A DNA stretch of 49,150 nt from assembly GCA_900550035.1 (NCBI GenBank), contig URQS01000023.1, positions 1 to 49,150 of the forward strand, written 5' to 3'. A model generated the notes under the pieces. That model had not been told where the DNA came from. It did no database searches and saw nothing but the letters and a program-made list of their open reading frames with translations. Both the position numbers and the translations under genes were made by a program. Position 1 is the first letter of the stretch. Each line of letters starts with the position of its first letter. Shown here in pieces: positions 26,368-35,513 of this stretch. This DNA is from an uncultured Prevotella sp. (GTDB lineage: Bacteria > Bacteroidota > Bacteroidia > Bacteroidales > Bacteroidaceae).

Positions 26368-28896
26368 ATGGCAAAGAAAAAAGCGGAACGTAAACCCGCT
26401 AAGTTAAAAGAGGCACTTGGACTTTCAAGTTTTCTAAGAAGTGAGAGAACTGATTTTCTTGTGGGACTAATCGTTATATTGTTCGCTATATACTTGTTTG
26501 TGGCGATGTCCTCATATCTGAGCACCGGAGCAGCCGACCAAAGTATTTTAGAAAGTATGCGACCCGGCGAATGGCTTAATACAGAACGTATTTTCCAGAA
26601 TTCATGCAGATCATTAGGAGCAATCCTCTCATACTTCTTCATCACCAAAAATTTTGGATTTGCAGCTTTTCTGATACCTTCTTTTTTGGTGCTTGCAGGT
26701 ATACGTTTAATGCGTATCTGTATGGTGAATCTTTGGAAATGGTTCTTCGGGATGGCTATTGCTATGTATTGGCTGTCAGTATTCCTTGCTAAGGTTGTAG
26801 CTCCATTTGCAGGTGAATTGGTATTTAATCCTGGTGGCAGACACGGAGCTATGTGTGTGGAGTATTCTGAAAACGTCATAGGTTCTCCGGGCCTTGCAGC
26901 GATATTGTTCTTTATAGCTATTGCATTGCTCACATTCATCAGCAGCCAGACAATTATATGGTTCCGTAGGGTACTGAATCCATTGGCCAAGGGTGCTGCC
27001 AACACAGGAAGAGCCGTGACTTCAGCAATGTCAAGTTTCGTTGAGAAAACAGACGACGACCAGAAAGCAGATGATGAAGAAGCTGACAACAAAGTCACTG
27101 ATTACAAAAAATCTGATAGTACAACAAACGACAATAAAGATAAAAATAAAGACAAGAATGAAGCAGATGCGAATATTGCCTCGGTGATTGACTTGACCGA
27201 CTTGACTGCAGCGTCTACAAAGCCTGACACCAACGCCATATCAAGCAAGCCAGACAAGACTACCGAACGCAATGCTGCTAACACTGCTCAAGCCGCAGAT
27301 AATCTGACTGTTGAAGTAGGCAAAGAAGATAAGGCCAACGGCAATATCACCACCCCAAGCCACGACATTGACACCCCAATAAATCCGCTCGAGCCATTCA
27401 CACGATACCGCTATCCGGGTCTTGACCTTCTGAACAAGGATGCCAACGACGGCAAACCTTACGTAGATATGGAGGAAGTAAAGGCGCACAACGAGGAAAT
27501 CGTCAAGGTGCTCAAGAGCTTCGGCATCGACATCCGTGAGATAAAGGCCACCGTAGGACCTACCATCACCCTCTACGAGATAACTCCTGCCGAGGGAATA
27601 CGCATCACAAAGATACGCAACCTTGAGGACGACATAGCCCTGCGACTCTCGGCACTCGGAGTGCGCATCATAGCCCCGATACCAGGCAAGGGAACCATCG
27701 GTATTGAAGTGCCTAACAAGAAGCGCCACAACGTGTCGATGGAGAGCATACTGAACTCACGCAAGTTCCAGGAAACCAAATTTGACCTGCCTATAGCACT
27801 CGGCAAGACCATCACCAACGAGGTGTTCATGGCCGACCTCACCAAGATTCCTCACCTGCTCGTAGCAGGTGCCACGGGTCAGGGTAAGTCGGTAGGTCTG
27901 AACGTCATCATTACATCGTTGCTATACAAAAAGCATCCTAACGAATTGAAACTTGTACTTATCGACCCTAAAAAGGTTGAATTCAGTGTTTACGCTCCTA
28001 TAGCCGACCACTTCATGGCTCAAGTCGATGACGATGACGAACCTATCATTACCGACGTAACCAAGGTGGTGCGCACACTGAAGAGTCTGTGCACATTGAT
28101 GGACCATCGCTACGATTTGCTGAAGATGGCAGGGGCACGCAACATTAAAGAATACAATGACAAGTATTTGCGTCATAAACTCAATCCAGAGCATGGTCAT
28201 GAGTTCATGCCATACATTGTCGTTGTAATCGACGAGTTTGGCGACCTCATCATGACTGCCGGCAAGGAGGTGGAAATGCCTATAGCACGTATCGCACAGC
28301 TTGCACGTGCAGTGGGAATTCACATGATTATCGCCACACAGCGCCCTACCACATCAATCATCACGGGCAACATCAAGGCCAACTTCCCTGGACGCATAGC
28401 ATTCAAGGTAAGTTCGATGATGGACTCGCGCATAATTCTCGACCGACCCGGTGCCAACCAGCTCATCGGTATGGGCGACATGCTCTATCTCAACGGCAAC
28501 GAACCTACACGTGTACAGTGTGCATTCATCAACACTCCCGAGATTGTACAAATTAACGAGTACATAGCTAAACAATCGGGACCTACCTGCCCAATGCAGC
28601 TGCCAGAGCCAAAGAACGATGAGGGTGGAGACGGAGCCTCAGGTTCGTCGGGCGACATTGGCGCTATCGACCCGTTGTTTGAAGAGGCGGCACGCTCGGT
28701 TATCGTCAGCCAGCAGGGCAGCACAAGCATGATACAACGCAGGTTCTCGATAGGCTACAATCGCGCCGGACGACTCATGGACCAGCTCGAAAAGGCTGGT
28801 ATAGTAGGAGCGGCACACGGAGGCAAGCCACGCGATGTGCTCATTGCCGACGAGAGCCAATTGGATAACATTATAGGACAACTAAAACGTACGTAA
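26368..28896 (+). CDS. ftsK: DNA translocase FtsK
   Basis: This septum-anchored DNA pump moves the chromosome termini and activates dimer resolution. The N-terminal ~210 residues hold about four membrane segments. A low-complexity linker (about 220-340, rich in Asp, Lys, Asn and Thr) follows. The RecA-like motor has Walker A GATGQGKS (501-508) and Walker B VVVIDEFGDL, then ATQRPTTSIITGNIKANFPG. The C-terminal gamma winged helix (MIQRRFSIGYNRAGRLMDQL) would read the orienting sequences. The length of 842 residues is normal for Bacteroidales. A lolA-like gene begins 6 bases later, so the genes are likely co-transcribed. Confidence 0.97.
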   Translation: MAKKKAERKPAKLKEALGLSSFLRSERTDFLVGLIVILFAIYLFVAMSSYLSTGAADQSILESMRPGEWLNTERIFQNSCRSLGAILSYFFITKNFGFAAFLIPSFLVLAGIRLMRICMVNLWKWFFGMAIAMYWLSVFLAKVVAPFAGELVFNPGGRHGAMCVEYSENVIGSPGLAAILFFIAIALLTFISSQTIIWFRRVLNPLAKGAANTGRAVTSAMSSFVEKTDDDQKADDEEADNKVTDYKKSDSTTNDNKDKNKDKNEADANIASVIDLTDLTAASTKPDTNAISSKPDKTTERNAANTAQAADNLTVEVGKEDKANGNITTPSHDIDTPINPLEPFTRYRYPGLDLLNKDANDGKPYVDMEEVKAHNEEIVKVLKSFGIDIREIKATVGPTITLYEITPAEGIRITKIRNLEDDIALRLSALGVRIIAPIPGKGTIGIEVPNKKRHNVSMESILNSRKFQETKFDLPIALGKTITNEVFMADLTKIPHLLVAGATGQGKSVGLNVIITSLLYKKHPNELKLVLIDPKKVEFSVYAPIADHFMAQVDDDDEPIITDVTKVVRTLKSLCTLMDHRYDLLKMAGARNIKEYNDKYLRHKLNPEHGHEFMPYIVVVIDEFGDLIMTAGKEVEMPIARIAQLARAVGIHMIIATQRPTTSIITGNIKANFPGRIAFKVSSMMDSRIILDRPGANQLIGMGDMLYLNGNEPTRVQCAFINTPEIVQINEYIAKQSGPTCPMQLPEPKNDEGGDGASGSSGDIGAIDPLFEEAARSVIVSQQGSTSMIQRRFSIGYNRAGRLMDQLEKAGIVGAAHGGKPRDVLIADESQLDNIIGQLKRT

Positions 28897-28902
28897 ACGA
28901 TT

Positions 28903-29529
28903 ATGAAACACACATTGTTAAGTATTCTGCTTGTAGCCGCCATGGCGGTAGTATCAAGCGTTCAGTCAATGGCACAGTCAAACACAGCGCAGGCTCGTGC
29001 CATACTCGACAAGACATCGAAGGTAATAGGACATAAGAGTGGCGTAAGCGCATCGTTCACCCTCAACAATCCCACCACCGGCAACGTGTCGGGCACAATA
29101 GCCGTAAAGGGCGGCAAGTTCAACGCACGCACTCCGCAGGCAATAGTATGGTTCAACGGCAAGACCCAATGGACATACACGAAGAAGAACAACGAGGTGA
29201 ACATCAGCACCCCTACCCAGGCACAGCAGCAGATGATGAACCCCTATACATTTATTAATGTATACAAGACGGGCTACAACATGTCGTCAGCCAAGGCTGG
29301 TGCCAACTACGAGGTGCATCTTGTAGCGCAGAACCAGAAACGCAGCATCCAGGAGATGTACGTCACGGTTAACAGCAAGACTTACGTGCCGTCGCGCGTC
29401 AAGATGAAGCACAACGGACGCTGGTATACCGTGACCATAAGCAACTTCTCGGCTAAGAAGCAGCCAGACAGTTTGTTTACATTCAACTCAAAAGACTATC
29501 CGTCGGCAGAGGTTATTGACCTCAGATAA
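28903..29529 (+). CDS. LolA-like periplasmic outer-membrane lipoprotein carrier
   Basis: This 208-residue protein has a signal peptide (MKHTLLSILLVAAMAVVSSV..MAQ). Its mature part is a single LolA/LolB-type beta half-barrel: an early SASFTLNNP strand, then GGKFNARTPQAIVWFNGKTQ and VHLVAQNQKRSIQEMYVTV. In the Lol pathway such a carrier moves lipoproteins from the inner to the outer membrane. It follows ftsK by 6 bases, an arrangement I believe is common in Bacteroidales. It has no lipobox, which agrees with a soluble carrier. The call is at family level. Confidence 0.85.
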   Translation: MKHTLLSILLVAAMAVVSSVQSMAQSNTAQARAILDKTSKVIGHKSGVSASFTLNNPTTGNVSGTIAVKGGKFNARTPQAIVWFNGKTQWTYTKKNNEVNISTPTQAQQQMMNPYTFINVYKTGYNMSSAKAGANYEVHLVAQNQKRSIQEMYVTVNSKTYVPSRVKMKHNGRWYTVTISNFSAKKQPDSLFTFNSKDYPSAEVIDLR

Positions 29530-29578
29530 GCACAATTCTACATCTCACCCCTATCCACCACCATAACCACTAATCACT

Positions 29579-31102
29579 ATGCAGACACGTCTTACCATAT
29601 GGCAGACTATCAGCTGCCTGCTCAAGCATCGCCGGCTTGCCGACCAAAGGGCAATCGACTACGAGACCAACCGCTTTGCCAAAGTAATGGTTGGCATAGC
29701 ATTCCTGTTCACGGCTGGCTATCTGATTATGCTAGCTGTGCTCTTTGCCCTGATAGCCAACGACACGCGCTTTATGACAAGCGTAGAGCTGATGTGCACA
29801 ATTCTACCAGCCGTCATGTGCATCGACTTCCTGATGAGGTTTACCGTACAGCAGACTCCTGCGCAGATAGCACGCCCGTACATGCTGCTACCGTTGCCCA
29901 AATATGCCTGTGTCGACGCTTTCATATTCTCGTCGCTCACGTCGTGGGGCAATCTTACGTGGCTCCTGCTCGTAGTCCCCTACTCTATCATGTCTGTGGC
30001 GTTCAGCTACGGACTACTCACTATGGTCTATCTCGTGGTGGTGGTGCTACTTGCCGCCGTGGCTAACAGCCAATGGTACAGCATGTCACGCACCCTCGTC
30101 AACCGCTCCTATCTGTGGTGGCTCCTGCCTATTGGCTTCTACGCCATTCTAGCAGCCCCGCTCTACCTTGGCAAGGATGCCGGACTGCAGCAATACGTAC
30201 GCATCTATTCGTTGCCCGGCGAGGCTATTAGCGAGCATAACATGTGGCCGTTGCTTGCGATGGTGGCGCTATTGTCGGGGCTAATCATCCTAAACCACCG
30301 TGTGCAATATGCAGCAGTACGCGAAGAAACGGTTGGCACCAAGAAGACGCAGACCGTGACACACGTCATGAAATTCAACTTCCTTGAACGATACGGCGAG
30401 TTCGGCACGTTCCTCCAACTGGAGATAAAGCAGCTCATGCGCAACCGCAACCCACGCAAGGGAATTGTCTCAAGCATAATATTCACCATAATATTATGTC
30501 TGCTCATCATTACAACCGACATTTACGACTCTCCGGTAATGACCAACTTCTGGGCACTCTACATATTCATCCTTCCGGGAGCCACAATTCTTGTCAAGAT
30601 GATGGGCTACGAAGGCAACTATGTAGATGGGCTGTTTGTAAGACGCGAGAACATTCTCGCCCTACTCCATGCCAAGTACATCTTCTATTCGGCCATGCTC
30701 CTGCTGCCGTTCGTGCTGATGCTGCCAATGGTGTTTGCCGGCAAGATGTCGATTGTGATGCTCGTCAGCTATGCCGTCTACACCATGGGATTCCAATACT
30801 TCGTCATATTCCAGTCGGCAGTCTACACGCGACAGACAATACCAATGAACGAAAAGATAACATCGAAGGGCGGACTCGAAGGCAATTACGTGCAGATGAT
30901 AATCGTAGGCGTAATATTCATCGTGCCAAATATCATCGTCTCTACTCTGCAGACCATATTTAGCGCAAACACTACATACGGCATAATGCTCGCCATCGGA
31001 CTGATATTCGTGCTGACCAACCGCCTGTGGCTGCGCAATATCTACAACCGAATGATGAGCCGCAAATACAGCAATCTCGAGGGTTTCACCTCCACACGAT
31101 AA
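29579..31102 (+). CDS. ABC-2-type permease-like membrane protein (DUF5687-like)
   Basis: This 507-residue polytopic inner-membrane protein has about 10-12 predicted hydrophobic segments, starting with a cytoplasmic N-terminus (LTIWQTISCLLKHRRLADQR). The layout, with a central soluble loop around EFGTFLQLEIKQLMRNRNPR, resembles the Bacteroidota DUF5687 family, generally thought to be the membrane part of an ABC exporter. No ATP-binding subunit gene is adjacent. It follows the lolA-like gene by 49 bases and ends before a strong terminator. The substrate is unknown. Confidence 0.7.
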   Translation: MQTRLTIWQTISCLLKHRRLADQRAIDYETNRFAKVMVGIAFLFTAGYLIMLAVLFALIANDTRFMTSVELMCTILPAVMCIDFLMRFTVQQTPAQIARPYMLLPLPKYACVDAFIFSSLTSWGNLTWLLLVVPYSIMSVAFSYGLLTMVYLVVVVLLAAVANSQWYSMSRTLVNRSYLWWLLPIGFYAILAAPLYLGKDAGLQQYVRIYSLPGEAISEHNMWPLLAMVALLSGLIILNHRVQYAAVREETVGTKKTQTVTHVMKFNFLERYGEFGTFLQLEIKQLMRNRNPRKGIVSSIIFTIILCLLIITTDIYDSPVMTNFWALYIFILPGATILVKMMGYEGNYVDGLFVRRENILALLHAKYIFYSAMLLLPFVLMLPMVFAGKMSIVMLVSYAVYTMGFQYFVIFQSAVYTRQTIPMNEKITSKGGLEGNYVQMIIVGVIFIVPNIIVSTLQTIFSANTTYGIMLAIGLIFVLTNRLWLRNIYNRMMSRKYSNLEGFTSTR

Positions 31103-31124
31103 GAAAACTACAAGAACAGCAATA

Positions 31125-31167
31125 AGGTGTTTATAATTTGCATACAGCAATTATAAACGCCTTTTTT
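31125..31167 (+). terminator. Terminator after the ftsK operon
   Basis: AGGTGTTTATAATT and AATTATAAACGCCT form a 14-bp stem with one G-T pair and are followed by TTTTTT. It ends the ftsK-lolA-permease unit. Confidence 0.85.
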
Positions 31168-31232
31168 AGTTAATATTCCGCAACCAAGGGTTAATTGTTA
31201 AACAAAACGTTCTATCGTTTTACTTTTTAATC

Positions 31233-31240
31233 TATCTTTG
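31233..31240 (+). promoter_or_regulatory. rprX promoter -7 element
   Basis: TATCTTTG lies 29 bases before the sensor kinase ATG. The -33 region is AT-rich without a clear TTG. Confidence 0.55.
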
Positions 31241-31269
31241 CAAACAAGAAAAAAATACACACAACAGGC

Positions 31270-32829
31270 ATGAAGAAAAGAACTATATGGACAATCGCCT
31301 CAATCATGGGCTTCTCGTTCCTCGCCCTGCTTTATCTGCAGCTCAGATACATCCAGGAGATGGTGGACATGAAGAAGGAACAGTTTGACGAGTCGGTCAA
31401 CCGCGCACTCTATCAAGCCTCGCGCAATCTGGAGCTCAACGAGACCCTGCGCTATCTTGAGAAAGACGTGAACGAGACCGAACGACGCTCGTTCAAGAAG
31501 GATTCCATTGGCACTATCTCGGGCAAGCTCGACGGCAGCATACAGCAGTCACACCAATACTCGGTAATAGGCAAGGACGGCACAATCTACTCGTCGTTCG
31601 AGTTAAAGACCATTACCACACGCCCCTCGCAGATGCCTAAGGCTATGATTCTGCACACTGATAAAAACTCGTTCAGTGAGGCAGCAAAATCAATGCAACA
31701 GATAGTAAAAAACCGTTATGTCTACCAAAAGGCACTGCTCGACGAAGTGGTATACTCCATTCTCTACTCAGCTTCTGAAAAACCGCTCAAGGAACGAATC
31801 AACTTCAAGTTGCTTGATCAAGATCTCAAAGCTGAGTTGATGAACAACGGTATTAATATTACCTATCACTTCACAGTTAGCACTCAGGACGGACGCGAAG
31901 TATACCGATGCCCCGACTACACCGATGAAGGCGAAGAGTTCACCTACTCGCAAGTACTCTTTCGCAACGACCCGCAGTCAAAAATGGGAGTTGTGCGCAT
32001 CCACTTCCCCGACATGGGTTCGTACATCTATTCATCTGTACGATTTATGATACCGTCAGTGGCATTCACAATGGTATTGCTCATAACGTTTATCTTCACT
32101 ATAGTAGTGATATTCCGACAGAAACGCTACACGGAAATTAAGAACGACTTCATCAACAACATGACGCATGAGCTGAAGACACCAATTGCCAGCATCTCAT
32201 TGGCGGCACAGATGATGAACGATGAGAGTGTTACCAAGAGTCCAGCAATGGCCAAACACCTTGGACAGGTTATCAACGATGAGTCGAAACGCTTACGATT
32301 CCTTGTAGAGAAAGTGCTACAGATGTCGATGTTCGATCGCAAGAAGGCGGTATTCAAGAAAAAGCGTCTTGATCTTAACGAAATGGTTGAGAACGTTGCA
32401 AACTCGTTTACTTTACGCGTAGAACACACAGGCGGAAAAATTTACACCGAGATAGAAGCCATAGAGTCAACACTATACGTTGACGAAGTGCACTTCCAAA
32501 ATGTAATAAACAACCTTCTCGACAACGCCGTGAAGTACCGCAAGCCCGACCAGCCCATCAATATCTACCTGCGTACATGGAACGATGATAACCACCTATA
32601 CCTCTCAGTGCGCGACACAGGACTGGGCATAAAGAAGGAAAACATAAAGAAGGTGTTCGACAAGTTCTACCGCGTACACACGGGCAACGTGCACGACGTG
32701 AAGGGATTCGGACTCGGACTAGCGTACGTCAAGAAAATAATTATGCTCCACAATGGCGACATTACGATTGACAGCGAGTTGGGTAAGGGAACGAAGTTCA
32801 CAATTAAGTTGCCAATAATCAAGGATTAA
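31270..32829 (+). CDS. rprX: Sensor histidine kinase, RprX-like
   Basis: This inner-membrane sensor has 519 residues. One membrane helix is at about 7-25, a second at about 260-285, with a ~235-residue periplasmic sensor between them that I cannot assign to a named domain. There is no clear HAMP. The H-box is NMTHELKTPIAS with phosphoacceptor His300, followed by the N-box (NNLLDNAVKYRK), G1 DTGLGIKKENIKKVFDKF and G2 GFGLGLAYVKK. The length and adjacent regulator match Bacteroides RprX/RprY. It is followed by the regulator after 64 bases. The signal it senses is not known from sequence. Confidence 0.88.
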   Translation: MKKRTIWTIASIMGFSFLALLYLQLRYIQEMVDMKKEQFDESVNRALYQASRNLELNETLRYLEKDVNETERRSFKKDSIGTISGKLDGSIQQSHQYSVIGKDGTIYSSFELKTITTRPSQMPKAMILHTDKNSFSEAAKSMQQIVKNRYVYQKALLDEVVYSILYSASEKPLKERINFKLLDQDLKAELMNNGINITYHFTVSTQDGREVYRCPDYTDEGEEFTYSQVLFRNDPQSKMGVVRIHFPDMGSYIYSSVRFMIPSVAFTMVLLITFIFTIVVIFRQKRYTEIKNDFINNMTHELKTPIASISLAAQMMNDESVTKSPAMAKHLGQVINDESKRLRFLVEKVLQMSMFDRKKAVFKKKRLDLNEMVENVANSFTLRVEHTGGKIYTEIEAIESTLYVDEVHFQNVINNLLDNAVKYRKPDQPINIYLRTWNDDNHLYLSVRDTGLGIKKENIKKVFDKFYRVHTGNVHDVKGFGLGLAYVKKIIMLHNGDITIDSELGKGTKFTIKLPIIKD

Positions 32830-32836
32830 ACTTTCT

Positions 32837-32852
32837 GACGTTAGGAAACGTC
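32837..32852. promoter_or_regulatory. Small perfect inverted repeat between rprX and rprY
   Basis: GACGTT (32837-32842) and AACGTC (32847-32852) are separated by 4 bases. It could be a short RNA hairpin in the bicistronic message or a regulator-binding site. It is too short for a terminator and has no T-run. Confidence 0.3.
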
Positions 32853-32893
32853 TAATAAACAGAATATTAATAATAATTTAAAATACTACGACT

Positions 32894-33592
32894 ATGGACG
32901 ACAATTTGAAAATTCTGCTTTGCGAAGATGATGAGAACCTCGGTATGCTTCTGCGTGAATACTTGCAGGCTAAAGGCTACTCTGCAGAACTCTGCCCCGA
33001 CGGTGAGGCTGGCTACCGCGCATTTATGAAGACGAAGTTTGACATTTGCGTTCTCGACGTGATGATGCCTAAAAAGGACGGATTCACACTGGCTCAAGAG
33101 ATACGTCAGGCCAACGCTGAGATACCTATCATATTCCTCACTGCAAAGACTCTGAAGGAAGACATCCTCGAAGGCTTTAAGATTGGTGCAGACGATTACA
33201 TCACAAAGCCATTCTCAATGGAAGAACTCGTATTCCGTATTGAGGCTATTCTGCGCCGTGTACGTGGCAAGAAGAACAAAGAAAGCTCAGTTTATCACAT
33301 CGGACGCTTCACCTTCGACACACAGAAACAATTGCTTTCAATCGGTGACAAGCAGACCAAACTCACCACTAAGGAGAACGAACTGCTCGCCCTTCTCTGT
33401 AGCCACGCCAACGAGATTCTGCAGCGCGACTTTGCATTGAAGACCATATGGATTGACGACAACTACTTCAACGCTCGCTCAATGGATGTTTACATCACTA
33501 AGCTTCGCAAGCATCTCAAGGACGACGACCAGATTGAGATTATTAACATCCACGGTAAGGGTTACAAACTTATTACGCCCGAAGAAGAATAA
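32894..33592 (+). CDS. rprY: OmpR/PhoB-family response regulator, RprY-like
   Basis: This 232-residue regulator has an N-terminal receiver domain with the acidic pair EDD (11-13), phosphoacceptor Asp55 in VLDVMMP, a conserved Thr in FLTAKT and Lys in DDYITKPFS. The C-terminal winged helix (about 135-230) has the recognition-helix region FNARSMDVYITKLRKHL. It is the cognate partner of the upstream kinase. A perfect-stem terminator follows. Its target genes cannot be told from the window. Confidence 0.92.
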   Translation: MDDNLKILLCEDDENLGMLLREYLQAKGYSAELCPDGEAGYRAFMKTKFDICVLDVMMPKKDGFTLAQEIRQANAEIPIIFLTAKTLKEDILEGFKIGADDYITKPFSMEELVFRIEAILRRVRGKKNKESSVYHIGRFTFDTQKQLLSIGDKQTKLTTKENELLALLCSHANEILQRDFALKTIWIDDNYFNARSMDVYITKLRKHLKDDDQIEIINIHGKGYKLITPEEE

Positions 33593-33647
33593 CATTTTTC
33601 TCAATTCGATACAAAAATTATCGAACTGACAAGATTAATTTAATAAA

Positions 33648-33690
33648 ATGCCCCAACTTCTATTTCATTAAATTAGAAGTTGGGGCATGA
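33648..33690. terminator. Bidirectional terminator after rprY
   Basis: ATGCCCCAACTTCTA (33648-33662) is perfectly complementary to 33674-33688 around an 11-nt loop. It is flanked by AT-rich sequence and sits between convergent rprY and the phosphohexomutase gene. Confidence 0.8.
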
Positions 33691-33734
33691 TTTAAACTCC
33701 TTATGATACAGTCAGAAGTTCTTTTATCTTTGTA

Positions 33735-35204
33735 TTAAAATATGCCAAGCGATTTGAGTTTACTCTCAATTATCGCAACACCACCTTTCACATTACTCTC
33801 AATATTTAATGGCATTACAGGATCGTGTAATGACATACGCAACAACCACCAACCGTCTTCGTCTGCATTGCAACAACTTACACGCAGTCCCTCGTAGTTG
33901 GGTTCAACAAGAGTCCATCCAGATACCTCAACAACTTTAGACTTCATATCCTCAAGCACTTTAGCACCATAAGCCTTAAAATCAGGGTCTGTCAGTTTTA
34001 TTCTAATTTCCTTACTCTCCTTTGGTTGTTTAAGAGTAGCAATGATTTCATGTAATTGCTTTTCCTGGCTGAATAACTTGGCTGCATAAATTATGAGTTT
34101 GGCAGCAAGATAAGCACCATCATCGAGAAAGTGATTTTCGCGTAAAGCAGCGTGGCCGGATGTTTCAATAGCCAACCAACATTCCTCTCCCATTCCATTA
34201 AGCCGAATACCTTCATTTATGACATTTTTATAGCCACGACGGAAACGGTGGTGCTTTCCTCCCTTTTGGCTTATAAATTCAGCCAAACCATCTGATGTAA
34301 CCGAATCAGTGACAATTGTACTTCCCGGATGTTCTTCAAGAATGACTGTAGATATCAGCGCAATAAGTGAATTACGATTGATGGGTTCACCCTTACGACC
34401 AATTATAGCCGAACGGTCAACGTCTGTATCAAATATTACGCCAAGGTCAGCATTACAGTCTTCCACTGCTTTGCAAACTGAAGCCATTGCTTCTGGATTC
34501 TCAGGATTTGGAATATGATTAGGGAAATGACCATCAGGTTCAAGAAACTGGCTCCCCTCAGTGTTGGCACCAAGCGAACGCAATATCTTTTCAAAAAAAC
34601 CACCATTACCATTTCCTGCATCCACTATGATATGCATACCTTTAAGGGGATGTGAATAGTCATAGGCATTCACACCCTTACAGATGTAGTCGGCAATATG
34701 GCGAGAATAGACAGTCATAAAATCAAAAGTTGTATGGCAACCTTCTGCACCATTATATGTATAATTACCATTTTCTGCAATAGCAAGTATTGAAGCGATA
34801 TCCTTGCTATCTAATCCACCCTTAGAAGTGAAGAACTTCAGACCGTTACGGTTGTAGGGAAGATGGCTTGCCGTTACCATTACAGAAGCAGATGCTTTTA
34901 CTTGCTCAGTGATTGTTGTCATAAACATAGCTGGGGTTGAAGCAAGACCACAGTCTACAACATTTGCACCAGCCTCTACTGCTCCCTTTACAAAGTAGCC
35001 TTTAATACTTTTTCCCGAGAGTCGGCAATCTGTACCTACTGCAATAATAGGTGTTTCATTACCTAAGGTGTTTCTAAGCCAGCAGACAAACGACCTAGCG
35101 ATTGTTTCAATCACTTCTTGCGTAAGATTAACATTTTCGCCTTCAATTCCATCAAGAGCCACACCCCTTATGTCTGAACCATTTTGTATTTTTTTCCAAT
35201 TCAT
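33735..35204 (-). CDS. Phosphoglucomutase/phosphomannomutase (alpha-D-phosphohexomutase)
   Basis: It interconverts hexose 1- and 6-phosphates and so links glycolysis to glycogen and cell-surface sugar synthesis. The catalytic phosphoserine is Ser113 in VTASHLPYNRNG, a variant of TASHNP typical of one Bacteroidota/plant subgroup. The metal-binding loop is DTDVDRSA, and the sugar-binding loop area is around ETSGHAALRENHFLDDGAY. The 489 residues cover the four domains. It has its own consensus promoter. Whether it prefers glucose or mannose cannot be told from the sequence. Confidence 0.9.
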   Translation of the reverse strand: MNWKKIQNGSDIRGVALDGIEGENVNLTQEVIETIARSFVCWLRNTLGNETPIIAVGTDCRLSGKSIKGYFVKGAVEAGANVVDCGLASTPAMFMTTITEQVKASASVMVTASHLPYNRNGLKFFTSKGGLDSKDIASILAIAENGNYTYNGAEGCHTTFDFMTVYSRHIADYICKGVNAYDYSHPLKGMHIIVDAGNGNGGFFEKILRSLGANTEGSQFLEPDGHFPNHIPNPENPEAMASVCKAVEDCNADLGVIFDTDVDRSAIIGRKGEPINRNSLIALISTVILEEHPGSTIVTDSVTSDGLAEFISQKGGKHHRFRRGYKNVINEGIRLNGMGEECWLAIETSGHAALRENHFLDDGAYLAAKLIIYAAKLFSQEKQLHEIIATLKQPKESKEIRIKLTDPDFKAYGAKVLEDMKSKVVEVSGWTLVEPNYEGLRVSCCNADEDGWWLLRMSLHDPVMPLNIESNVKGGVAIIESKLKSLGIF

Positions 35205-35230
35205 AGTTATGCTTTAAGATTAGTAGAAAA

Positions 35231-35262
35231 CAAAATTATATATTATTTTTCAATAGTCAAAA
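35231..35262 (-). promoter_or_regulatory. Promoter of the phosphohexomutase gene
   Basis: On the minus strand TTTTGAC (35256-35262) lies 19-20 bases upstream of TAATTTTG (35231-35238), close to the Bacteroidota consensus. The start codon follows 27 bases later. Confidence 0.6.
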
Positions 35263-35350
35263 CTAAATCAAAACAAAATAATGCTTTAACATATAAATCT
35301 GCATTTACAGAATATTTTGACAATAGCTGATGATCTTACTGATTCAAGAT

Positions 35351-35395
35351 TTCTTTTTTTGTGTGTAATTTTCATAACTACACACAAAAAAAGAA
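35351..35395. terminator. Perfect 17-bp hairpin terminator downstream of the C69 dipeptidase
   Basis: TTCTTTTTTTGTGTGTA (35351-35367) is perfectly complementary to 35379-35395, with an 11-nt loop. The T7/A7 tracts are built into the stem base, so it can act in either direction. The rest of the 309-base gap 35205-35513 holds the phosphohexomutase promoter and otherwise only AT-rich DNA. Confidence 0.7.
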
Positions 35396-35513
35396 GTAAA
35401 ATAAAAACAGAACCGTGAGACTGTTCAGTTTACACTAAGATATAGTTCTATTGACTATTTTTAAGTAATATATTTCTATAGCTTAGAATAAACGGTAAAA
35501 TCTGTCATTATTT

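Noticed and set aside
26259..27098. Long 279-residue open frame on the minus strand opposite the ftsK start
   Set aside because: It is a shadow of ftsK. Its product has no recognisable domain, while the plus strand carries the clear FtsK membrane and motor domains.
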